From JBBQFI01 sp038237805 (GTDB lineage Bacteria > Verrucomicrobiota > Verrucomicrobiia > Chthoniobacterales > UBA10450), in the NCBI GenBank assembly GCA_038237805.1, contig JBBRYI010000008.1, positions 62,001-126,000 of the forward strand: a DNA stretch of 64,000 nucleotides, given 5' to 3'. The notes beneath the pieces are model-generated. The model ran no database searches, was not told the DNA's origin, and worked only from the letters and a program-made list of their open reading frames with translations. The translations under genes were made by a program, and so were the position numbers. This document shows, piece by piece, positions 26,165 to 33,419 of the stretch. Numbering within the stretch: position 1 is the stretch's first letter; each line of letters opens with the position of its first letter.

Positions 26165-27445
26165 ATGTTTCGTTTTCTTCGTTCGCGTTCCCTAACGATC
26201 TTGGTCGGTATCGCTGCGATTCTTTTCGCAACGCTCGGACGCGCTGCGGAAAATCTCAGCCCCCTCGGCGCGTCGCCGAGTTGGGATACGCTCGAACGAT
26301 ATCAGGAAACGATCACACACGATGATTTCGTTCGCTTATTAGAAAGCGTTTATTGCCCAAATAGCGCGAGCTCAGCGGTGATTAAAGTCGACCCCCAATT
26401 TGCGCGCATAACCACCGATAAAACGACGGACGCGCATTTCACGCTTCGTTTTGCAAAGAATGAAGCAGCACGACGGCCGCTCGCGCGCGCCTTCGCGACG
26501 GCGCAAACTCTTCCGCCGCGGAAACCTTCCGGTCCGCTCTCGGATTTGCGCATTGCGATCGATCCCGGTCACATCGGGGGCAAGTGGGCGCAAATGGAAG
26601 AGCGTTGGTTCAAGGTTGGCGACGCGCCGCCCGTGCAGGAAGGCGACATGACATTGCTCGTAGCGCAAATGGTCACGAAGCGATTACAGGAGCTCGGCGC
26701 GAAGGTTTCGCTGGTACGAGACAAACTCGAGCCGACAACGCGAAAACATCCGGACGATTTCGAAGCACTCGCGAAGACTATTTTGAAGAAAGGTGGCATC
26801 ACACAGCCGCGCGAGGATTTCATCGGTCCGGCTGATCCGGCAAAGGAACAAAGTGTTCGCTGGAACCGCGACATTCTTTTTTATCGCAACAGCGAAATCC
26901 GGTATCGCGCCGAAATCGTAAACGGGAAGCTGCGGCCCGATGTCGTTCTTTGTCTGCATTTCAACGCTGAAGCCTGGGGAGATCCGGCCAAGCCAACGCT
27001 GGTCGACAAAAATCATATGCACCTGCTCGTGAACGGCTGTTATCTCGCGCCGGAATTGGATTTTGACGACGAGCGTTTCGAGATGGTGCGGCGATTACTT
27101 AGTCGCGCTTACTTGGAAGAAATTACGCTTGCCGAAAAATTGGCGGAAACGCTGGCGAGAAAAACGCGCCTGCCCGCCTATGAATACACCAAGGACAACG
27201 CCCTGAAAGTTGGAACGAGCGGCTTCGTTTTTGCGCGGAATCTCATGGCAACGCGTCTTTACAAATGCCCGACCGTGTATCTCGAGCCTTACGTTATGAA
27301 CAGCCAGGAAGTTTTTGCTCGAATCCAAGCCGGCGACTACGACGGCACGCGCAACATCAACGGCAAAGAGCAGCCGAGTATTTTTCGCGAATACACCGAT
27401 AGCGTAATCGAAGGTTTGCTCGAGTACTACAAAGCGCGGAAGTAA
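26165..27445 (+). CDS. N-acetylmuramoyl-L-alanine amidase (Amidase_3 type), exported
   Basis: 426 residues with an N-terminal hydrophobic signal (LTILVGIAAILFATLGRAAE, residues 10-29). The Amidase_3 domain starts at about residue 125: DLRIAIDPGHIGG carries the zinc His, GDMTLLVAQMVTKRLQELG follows, and VVLCLHFNAEAWG has the second zinc His. The C-terminal Glu-containing TVYLEPYVMNSQEV completes the site. It cleaves the peptide stem from glycan strands of peptidoglycan. An insertion of about 60 residues between these motifs makes it longer than AmiC-type enzymes. A second, unrelated-looking amidase is at 51896-52786. A CCTAACGA copy lies in the signal-peptide codons (26191-26198). Confidence 0.88.
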   Translation: MFRFLRSRSLTILVGIAAILFATLGRAAENLSPLGASPSWDTLERYQETITHDDFVRLLESVYCPNSASSAVIKVDPQFARITTDKTTDAHFTLRFAKNEAARRPLARAFATAQTLPPRKPSGPLSDLRIAIDPGHIGGKWAQMEERWFKVGDAPPVQEGDMTLLVAQMVTKRLQELGAKVSLVRDKLEPTTRKHPDDFEALAKTILKKGGITQPREDFIGPADPAKEQSVRWNRDILFYRNSEIRYRAEIVNGKLRPDVVLCLHFNAEAWGDPAKPTLVDKNHMHLLVNGCYLAPELDFDDERFEMVRRLLSRAYLEEITLAEKLAETLARKTRLPAYEYTKDNALKVGTSGFVFARNLMATRLYKCPTVYLEPYVMNSQEVFARIQAGDYDGTRNINGKEQPSIFREYTDSVIEGLLEYYKARK

Positions 27446-27465
27446 CTACTTGCTCGTCGCAACAA

Positions 27466-27524
27466 AAATGTGGGAGCGGCCTTAGCGCCGCGACAGTCGG
27501 GACACTAAGGTCCCTCCCACATTT
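27466..27524. repeat. Repeat A: 59-bp palindromic element between convergent genes
   Basis: Arms AAATGTGGGAGCGGCCTTAG and GGACACTAAGGTCCCTCCCA are imperfect inverted repeats around GCGACAGTCG. It lies between the amidase stop (27445) and the aroB stop (27531) and could act as a bidirectional terminator. The other copies are at 29892-29946 and 51531-51589, the latter inside nnr. Confidence 0.85.
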
Positions 27525-27530
27525 ATTTCA

Positions 27531-28604
27531 TCAGAGCCTTTTCACGGCTTCTTCGATGTCCTCCATTGTCACGTCGCTCGTTAGGCGAGCCGTACCAATC
27601 TTCGGCGTAACCACGAAGCGCACTCGTCCTCGATCGAATTTCTTATCGAATGGAATCGCGCGCAAAATTTTGTCGCGCGAAATGTCCGAAGGTAATCGCG
27701 TGGGCAAATCGAATTGCTCGAGCAGCGCGATGATCTTCGATCGATGGGTCTCGGGTAGCGCCGCTTTACGCACAGAAATATCGCACGCCGCAACAGTCCC
27801 GAGGCTGACCGCTTCGCCGTGCAGTAATTCGCGGTAATCGCCCGCCTGCTCAATCGCGTGCCCGACGGTGTGTCCAAAATTTAGCAACGCACGCCGGCCG
27901 TTTTCATCGCGCTCGTCCGCCGAGACAAATTCCGCTTTGATCTCGACATTGCGCCTAACGAGTGATTCCAGATCAATTTCTCGGCCAAATTTCGCCAACG
28001 ATTCGAAAAGCTCGGTATCACAAATAATGGCGTGTTTGATCACTTCCGCGAACCCTTGGTTCAATTCGCGCGGCGGCAGCGTCCGCAGCAAATCCACATC
28101 GCAGACCACGAGTGCCGGATGATGCAGCGCGCCAATGAGATTTTTTCCGGCAGCAGTATTAATCGCCGTCTTTCCGCCAATCGAGCTGTCCACCTGTGCG
28201 AGCAACGTTGTCGGCACCTGCACGTACGGAATCCCGCGATGATAAATTGCGGCGACGAATCCCGCGAGATCGCCTACCACGCCACCACCAAGCGCGATGA
28301 CAAACGACGATCGATCCGATCCCGCCGCCGTCATCTGATCGCAAATTGCACCGACCTGTTCGAGAGATTTGGATTTTTCGCCGGGTGGAATCGTGATGAG
28401 CGTCGGCTCGTATCTCGCCGAAGTTAAACTTTGTTTTACGCGATCGGCGAAAAGTCTCGCAACGTTCGCGTCCGAGATGACCGCACAGGGAGCTCGCGGA
28501 AGATGTTCGCTTATAACTTTGTCGATTTGATCGATCAACTTCGATCCGACGTGCGCTTTGTAAGCGCCATTCTCGACGCGAACCAAGACTGCGGTTACAG
28601 CCAC
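27531..28604 (-). CDS. aroB: 3-dehydroquinate synthase
   Basis: 357 residues. An NAD- and metal-dependent enzyme converting DAHP to 3-dehydroquinate in the shikimate pathway. Family motifs: GGGVVGDLAGFVAAIYHRGI (NAD-binding region, about residues 105-124), PTTLLAQVDSSIGGKTAINT, FGHTVGHAIEQ (metal His residues) and HGEAVSLGT. Length is typical. A copy of CCTAACGA is close to the C-terminus (27578-27585, read LTS) and another is at 27954-27961. It ends 6 bp from repeat A and starts 3 bp after the pseudopilin stop, so the two may be co-transcribed. Confidence 0.95.
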   Translation of the reverse strand: MAVTAVLVRVENGAYKAHVGSKLIDQIDKVISEHLPRAPCAVISDANVARLFADRVKQSLTSARYEPTLITIPPGEKSKSLEQVGAICDQMTAAGSDRSSFVIALGGGVVGDLAGFVAAIYHRGIPYVQVPTTLLAQVDSSIGGKTAINTAAGKNLIGALHHPALVVCDVDLLRTLPPRELNQGFAEVIKHAIICDTELFESLAKFGREIDLESLVRRNVEIKAEFVSADERDENGRRALLNFGHTVGHAIEQAGDYRELLHGEAVSLGTVAACDISVRKAALPETHRSKIIALLEQFDLPTRLPSDISRDKILRAIPFDKKFDRGRVRFVVTPKIGTARLTSDVTMEDIEEAVKRL

Positions 28605-28607
28605 TTC

Positions 28608-29264
28608 TTAAAAATCCCAGCGATACTTGGCGCTGGGATCATTTGGATCGTTAGGATTGTCATTGAGAAACATCGTCCAGGACATGGTTTCGGAATGCCA
28701 ATCCGCAAAAACAGCATTAATGCGTTTTCGGCCGCTGTGCGTTCCACCTGTCGCGGTTCCCCCCGACGTCGCCGCTTTATACACTGTAATGCTCGCAGCC
28801 GGAGTCCCGCTGAATTTCACAATGCTGCCTGAAGCCTGCGCGGGCGCAAACATAATGAACGCTCCCGAATTCGCGATTTTGTCCGCCAGAATCCCGGCGA
28901 CATTGTGTCCGTTCAAACCGTAACTGACCGGCGCGTTCGTGTCCTTTTCAGAAGGCGACCGCTGATCGAACGGTGATTGAAAAATTTTCCACGCCCCCAG
29001 GTATTTGGGATGCAACTGACCCATCCATGGCGCACTGGCATCGAAAATTACTCCGTCGTTATCATTCATGTACATCTGCGTCGCGAGACCGATCTGGCGC
29101 ATATTATTCATGTCTTGCACGGTCCGCGCCCGCTCTTGAATTCCCGTATAAGCAGGAAGTGCGATCGAAGCGAGCACCGCGATGACGGTGATGACAACGA
29201 GAAGTTCAATCAGCGTAAAAGCGCGCGAGCTAGTTGCGTTTCTGTTCATCATCCGGCCGACCAT
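28608..29264 (-). CDS. Type II secretion / type IV pilin-like pseudopilin
   Basis: 218 residues. A short leader is followed by the prepilin peptidase site and hydrophobic helix RAFTLIELLVVITVIAVLAS; Phe is the first mature residue and Glu+5 is present. A pilin alpha helix follows (RTVQDMNNMRQIGLATQMYM). The C-terminal GGTHSGRKRINAVFADWHSE resembles the H-X9-DG domain of verrucomicrobial and planctomycetal pseudopilins, but has two extra residues and DW in place of DG. Such proteins form large paralogous families in this phylum. The exact start among several close Met codons is uncertain. Confidence 0.88.
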   Translation of the reverse strand: MVGRMMNRNATSSRAFTLIELLVVITVIAVLASIALPAYTGIQERARTVQDMNNMRQIGLATQMYMNDNDGVIFDASAPWMGQLHPKYLGAWKIFQSPFDQRSPSEKDTNAPVSYGLNGHNVAGILADKIANSGAFIMFAPAQASGSIVKFSGTPAASITVYKAATSGGTATGGTHSGRKRINAVFADWHSETMSWTMFLNDNPNDPNDPSAKYRWDF

Positions 29265-29291
29265 GATCTAAAGCTGCTGGTTCATTCTTCT

Positions 29292-29362
29292 GTCATGTCG
29301 AGCGAAGTCGAGACATCTCTCATCGGACAGTAAGAGATTCCTCGACTTCGCTCGGAATCACA
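29292..29362. repeat. Repeat B copy
   Basis: An inverted pair GTCATGTCGAGCGAAGTCGA ... TCGACTTCGCTCGGAATCAC between the pseudopilin start and the divergent membrane-protein gene. Confidence 0.75.
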
Positions 29363-29437
29363 ACAAGCAGCAAAGTGAAAACGTGAATGACCTTGAGTTC
29401 CCTTGACAATCAACGATGATTTTTTTGTAACTACCTT

Positions 29438-29890
29438 ATGCCTGATCCAGTCGATCCCATTTCTTCAGCTTCGGTGCCGCCGCCTCTGCCGCCTCTGCCG
29501 CCCGATCCAGAGATGAAATCTGGAACGACTGGTTTGCCCTCGAATGTCGCCGCCGCCCTCGCCTGTATTCCGCTCGTCGGTGGACTCATTTTTTACATCC
29601 TGGAGAAACGCGACAGCTTCGTCCGCTTCTACGCGATGCAATCCATCCTCTTCGGCGGCGCTTGGTTTTTGTTCAATATCGCTTCCAAAATCATCTTCCT
29701 TATTTTTTCCTCCATTCCGGCAATAGGCGGCTTGCTCGTTTTTTTGTGGGCAGTCATCCAGGCCATCGTGCAGCTCGCATTTCTGGTCGTGATGATTATT
29801 GCGATCGTGAAGGCGTTCAGTGGAGTGCGCTGGGACATTCCATACATCGGACCGATCGCACGCAAGCAAGTCGGCGAATCGACGCTCTAA
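29438..29890 (+). CDS. Small integral membrane protein (DUF4870/Tic20-like)
   Basis: 150 residues. A Pro/Ser-rich N-terminus of about 30 residues (PPPLPPLPPDPEMKSG) precedes three hydrophobic segments at about residues 38-53, 70-108 and 112-126. The motif EKRDSFVRFYAMQSILFGGA is shared with DUF4870/Tic20-like proteins, which are small membrane proteins of unknown role. It stands alone on the plus strand; its last codons overlap the end of the convergent holA frame by 4 bp. Confidence 0.75.
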   Translation: MPDPVDPISSASVPPPLPPLPPDPEMKSGTTGLPSNVAAALACIPLVGGLIFYILEKRDSFVRFYAMQSILFGGAWFLFNIASKIIFLIFSSIPAIGGLLVFLWAVIQAIVQLAFLVVMIIAIVKAFSGVRWDIPYIGPIARKQVGESTL

Positions 29891-31074
29891 AGTAGGAGGG
29901 ACCTTAGTGTTCCCGACTGTCGCGGCGCTGAGGCCGCTCCTACATTGTTATTCCCGAGAAGTTTCACGATTACTTCAGTCAGGATCAACTCATGGTCGAG
30001 CTGTGTGCTGACGAGTTGAAGATTCGCTTCCAGGCAGGCTTCCAATCCCGCAATCAGTTGGTCGGTTTGAAATCGATGTGCGTGTTGCGCTGCAATTCCG
30101 AGCGCATAAGCGTTGAGCGAGCCATCTTTTTTACGAGGCAAATGCTCTGTTGCGTTCCCCGGCAATCGATTGAGCGCGGAAATAAAGCTATAGGGCGCCG
30201 ATGGTCTCGGAATCCCCTGTTGTTCTATCAAATCTTTTGCCAGCAGTAAATTTCGCACCGTTGGCAGGATGGCCACGAGCAGAAGTCCGATGGCTGATTC
30301 GCCTTGATCAAGCAATCGCCTAACGAGTGTAAGTGCGCGGCCCAGATCGCGCGCAGCCAAAGCATTGCCCAACTCAAAAATCACTCCCGCGCGCGAGAGC
30401 GGGACGAGCGTCCGCACCTGTTCCGCGCCGACGCGCCGTTCACCACCGAGATAAAGATCGATTTTCTCTAGCTCGTTCTCGATCTGGCGCGTATCGCCAC
30501 CCGTGAGCAAAACAAACAAGTCGAGCGCTTCATCCTCGAACTGTAATTTTCTCTTTTTCGCACGCTCCCGGACAATCTCAGTCGCTTCTTCTTCCCAACC
30601 GCCGCGGCTTGAATCGAGGCGATCGAAGACTTGCATTTCCGCGCGTTTGGCAAGCGCTTTGTAGAAAGAGCGCCGCTTATCGAGCTCCGTTGCGCTGAGC
30701 AGAAACGTCACTTCCGGTCCGAATTCACCATCGAGAATCCCGCTTAATTGTTCGAGCGCTTCCTGCACGCTCGCTGCTCGCCCGATGACGGTGTCGCCGA
30801 GAAAATTCACATTTTTCAACCACACCAATTTTCCGCCGCCGAAAAATGGGAGCGTTTGCAACGCTTCAATGGTGGCGCGAATACGCGATGCAGCCTGGTC
30901 CACGTTGTCCGCACAACCATCAATTATTTCCAGGCCGAAATCGCCGCCATCCGGCGGAGTAAGTTTTGCCGAAAGCTCCATCGCGACGCGTTTGACTTCG
31001 CTCTCGTCGGAGCCCACAACCGCGTGAATTTGTTTTGCCCGTGACGCGGCGGTCTGGGTTTTTGTTTTCGGCAC
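29887..31074 (-). CDS. holA: DNA polymerase III delta subunit
   Basis: 395 residues from a GTG at 31072-31074, preceded by AGGA at a good ribosome-binding distance and 10 bp after the stop of the upstream gene; longer frames overlap that gene and are rejected. Delta is the clamp-loader subunit that opens the sliding clamp. Landmarks: AKQIHAVVGSDESEVKR, LPFFGGGKLVWLKNVNF, VTFLLSATELDKRRSFYKAL, FVLLTGGDTRQIENELEKID and ALAARDLGRALTLVRRLLDQ. The last 20 or so residues (NVGAASAPRQSGTLRSLL) are encoded by a copy of repeat A, so the natural C-terminus has probably been replaced or lengthened by the repeat. A CCTAACGA copy is at 30319-30326. Confidence 0.88.
   Translation of the reverse strand: MPKTKTQTAASRAKQIHAVVGSDESEVKRVAMELSAKLTPPDGGDFGLEIIDGCADNVDQAASRIRATIEALQTLPFFGGGKLVWLKNVNFLGDTVIGRAASVQEALEQLSGILDGEFGPEVTFLLSATELDKRRSFYKALAKRAEMQVFDRLDSSRGGWEEEATEIVRERAKKRKLQFEDEALDLFVLLTGGDTRQIENELEKIDLYLGGERRVGAEQVRTLVPLSRAGVIFELGNALAARDLGRALTLVRRLLDQGESAIGLLLVAILPTVRNLLLAKDLIEQQGIPRPSAPYSFISALNRLPGNATEHLPRKKDGSLNAYALGIAAQHAHRFQTDQLIAGLEACLEANLQLVSTQLDHELILTEVIVKLLGNNNVGAASAPRQSGTLRSLLL
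29892..29946. repeat. Repeat A copy encoding the holA C-terminus
   Basis: GTAGGAGGGACCTTAGTGTT ... GCGCTGAGGCCGCTCCTACA is the same palindrome as at 27466-27524, in the other orientation. It lies between two convergent genes and is read as the last codons of holA. Confidence 0.85.
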
Positions 31075-31084
31075 GAAGCCAATC

Positions 31085-32005
31085 CTAATCGGCGTCGGCT
31101 TGTTGCAAAGTAGTTCCGAAATCTTTCGCAGCGTATTCGCGAAACTTTTCTTCGAGCACGGCGAGGCTGGCGAAGCGTCCCGCATAAATACGCAAAAACG
31201 CCGTCTCGAAAGGTTGATGTCGAGCCAGAGCGTCGAGCAAGGCAAGAAAAGTCTGCCTGTCGGCCACGGCCAGAAAACGCACCAGCTTCTCCGATTCGTT
31301 ATAAAAAATCGCAACCCGATCGCCTGGCGGATGAGTCAAGGCCACGAGCGTTGCAAGTGGAATCAAATCCTGCTCTGCGATCGCTTCAGAGTGCGGCTTG
31401 GCAATGTAACCGCGCGCACGCTCGTAACTGGCATGCGATCCCTTTGAAACATACTGCGCAAATCCTTCATCCAACCAGCATGGTATGCCATCAGAATAGA
31501 ATCGGTGGAGCACAAGGTGCGAGATCTCGTGTCCGAGACTGTTGTTGGTAAATTTGTAAGCCGGATTGCGAACAATGAAGAGACTTCCTTGAGAGTGAAT
31601 GCCACCGGTCCACGGCTCCAGTGCGCCTAACGACTGAAATTGTTTCCAATCTTCCGGTCGCTCGAAAATATAAATGTGCGATTTCGTGTCGCCCGCCGGC
31701 TGGTCGCGACCCAATTCCTTCGCGATAACGCGATAGTGGAATTCCGCTTCGATTGAAACCGGCGTGGCAACGTAACTATGAACGAAATGGTAGATGAAAT
31801 GATCCGTTTCGCCGTGTTTCCATTGGTCCGAATTGATCGCGAGCGCCTTTTCACCCAATGGATTGGGATCGCGTTGACTTAGTTGCGCAAACTCGATTTC
31901 GGGAAGGCTGTTCAATCCCGAAGGAGCCTGCTTTTGCGCCCTCATCGGCAAGTTCGAAATTGTTGTGAGTAAACAGCCGCAAGCAAGCGAAAGTGGGAAT
32001 CGCAC
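31085..32005 (-). CDS. Exported gluzincin-type metallopeptidase (peptidase MA-like)
   Basis: 306 residues with an N-terminal signal (FPLSLACGCLLTTISNLPMRA). The zinc site HEISH is in NNSLGHEISHLVLHRFY at about residue 183, and the third-ligand Glu is in CWLDEGFAQYVSKG about 20 residues on, the spacing of MA-clan gluzincins (DUF1570/peptidase MA-like). Substrate is unknown. The C-terminal helical part (FLAVADRQTFLALLDALARH) is typical of the family. It is followed closely by holA. Confidence 0.82.
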   Translation of the reverse strand: MRFPLSLACGCLLTTISNLPMRAQKQAPSGLNSLPEIEFAQLSQRDPNPLGEKALAINSDQWKHGETDHFIYHFVHSYVATPVSIEAEFHYRVIAKELGRDQPAGDTKSHIYIFERPEDWKQFQSLGALEPWTGGIHSQGSLFIVRNPAYKFTNNSLGHEISHLVLHRFYSDGIPCWLDEGFAQYVSKGSHASYERARGYIAKPHSEAIAEQDLIPLATLVALTHPPGDRVAIFYNESEKLVRFLAVADRQTFLALLDALARHQPFETAFLRIYAGRFASLAVLEEKFREYAAKDFGTTLQQADAD

Positions 32006-32092
32006 TCTTCGGATAAAGCTAATCTTGTGCGAGCGTGCCGAGCATTAGGGAATTGCATCCCATAATGGTGTTTAATACTCTCGCGCTGCAGA

Positions 32093-33391
32093 ATGAATAC
32101 CCCCCTTCCGAAAAGCATTGTCGAACTGCGAGAGAGTCCGGAAGAACTCGAACACCTTTATCGCGAGAACCCGAATGAGTTTGCGGCAGCTCTGCCCGCA
32201 GCACGCGTAATCGATCGGGAATCAATTACGCTTCGCGTTTGGGAAGCGCGATTGTTCTTCAAAGCGGAGCAATCATCCATTCCTTCAGGAAGAGGAGAAA
32301 TGTCCGATGGCCGAGCGATTTGGCTTCTCATTCTTCTCTGCGCAGTTTCGGGAACAATTGCGAAGCTTCCCGACATCTTTGGCTGGTTTGACGACAACAG
32401 GTTTTATGAGAGAAACGTCGCATTCTTCTTCCTGCCGGCAGTCGCTGCCTATTTCGCATTTTGGCGCGGCTTGAATTGGAAACGTCTGATTATAATTGCA
32501 GTCGGTTTTCTTATCGCTGCAGTGGCGATTAATCTTTATCCACCGCTTTATGAAAGTTCTTCGACGGTCAGATTTGACCGATCGGATTCGATCAAACTCG
32601 CGTCTTTGCATCTGCCATTTTTTCTCTGGGCTCTCGCTGGTCTCGCTTTCGCAGCCGAGCGCTGGCGCGATGTAGAAACGCGTATTGCGTATCTGCGGCT
32701 AACGGGAGAAGCCATTGTTTATTTCGCGCTAATCATCATTACAGGCGGGCTGATGACGGGAATCACGATGTCACTGTTTGGAGCGATCAAGATTGACATC
32801 GACCAGTGGTATTTCCGTTGGGTTGTGGTTTATGGTGCGTGCGCTGCGCCCATCGTAGCAACGCATCTGGGACTCGTCCGTACACGCGCCGGATCCACAA
32901 TCGCGCCTCTGATTGCGCGAATTTTCAGTCCGCTTGCCCTGGTTACTCTCGCTACCTATCTCTTTGCAATGATTGTGCGCCGTCAGAGTCCGTACTCCGA
33001 TCGCGAATTTCTCATGGTTTTCAATGGGATGTTGCTCGCGGTTCTCGGAATTTCGCTTCTAAGCGTTTGCGAGCGAAAACCGAGTCGGTTTTTCGACATG
33101 ATTCTGTGTGCCCTTTTGCTTATCGCCCTTGCTATTGATTCAGTCGCGCTCACTGCAATTATCTATCGATTAACCTCTCTTGGCATTTCGCCGAACCGGA
33201 TCGCGACACTCGGCGCCAATATTCTCGTGTTTATTAACCTGTCTGGAATTCTTCTGACTTTCGCACCGGCAGCCTGGCGTCAGTTCGACGCAAACTTATC
33301 AAAAAAATGGATCGCCCGTTTCCTGTCGGTGTATGCAATCTGGGCGGCGATCGTAGTCTTTGGATTTCCGCTGGTCTTCCACTTCAGGTAA
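32093..33391 (+). CDS. Polytopic membrane protein (DUF4153-like)
   Basis: 432 residues. A soluble N-terminal domain of about 75 residues (LRESPEELEHLYRENPNEF) precedes about ten hydrophobic segments. The segment RLTSLGISPNRIATLGANIL near residue 360 resembles the conserved loop of DUF4153 proteins. Function is unknown. It is monocistronic and converges on uvrB. Confidence 0.68.
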   Translation: MNTPLPKSIVELRESPEELEHLYRENPNEFAAALPAARVIDRESITLRVWEARLFFKAEQSSIPSGRGEMSDGRAIWLLILLCAVSGTIAKLPDIFGWFDDNRFYERNVAFFFLPAVAAYFAFWRGLNWKRLIIIAVGFLIAAVAINLYPPLYESSSTVRFDRSDSIKLASLHLPFFLWALAGLAFAAERWRDVETRIAYLRLTGEAIVYFALIIITGGLMTGITMSLFGAIKIDIDQWYFRWVVVYGACAAPIVATHLGLVRTRAGSTIAPLIARIFSPLALVTLATYLFAMIVRRQSPYSDREFLMVFNGMLLAVLGISLLSVCERKPSRFFDMILCALLLIALAIDSVALTAIIYRLTSLGISPNRIATLGANILVFINLSGILLTFAPAAWRQFDANLSKKWIARFLSVYAIWAAIVVFGFPLVFHFR

Positions 33392-33419
33392 GTCAGACCC
33401 GCGAGAGGCGATTCGCGCG

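Noticed and set aside
31075..31314. N-terminal extension of holA
   Set aside because: It overlaps the metallopeptidase gene; a GTG at 31072-31074 with AGGA upstream is the better start.
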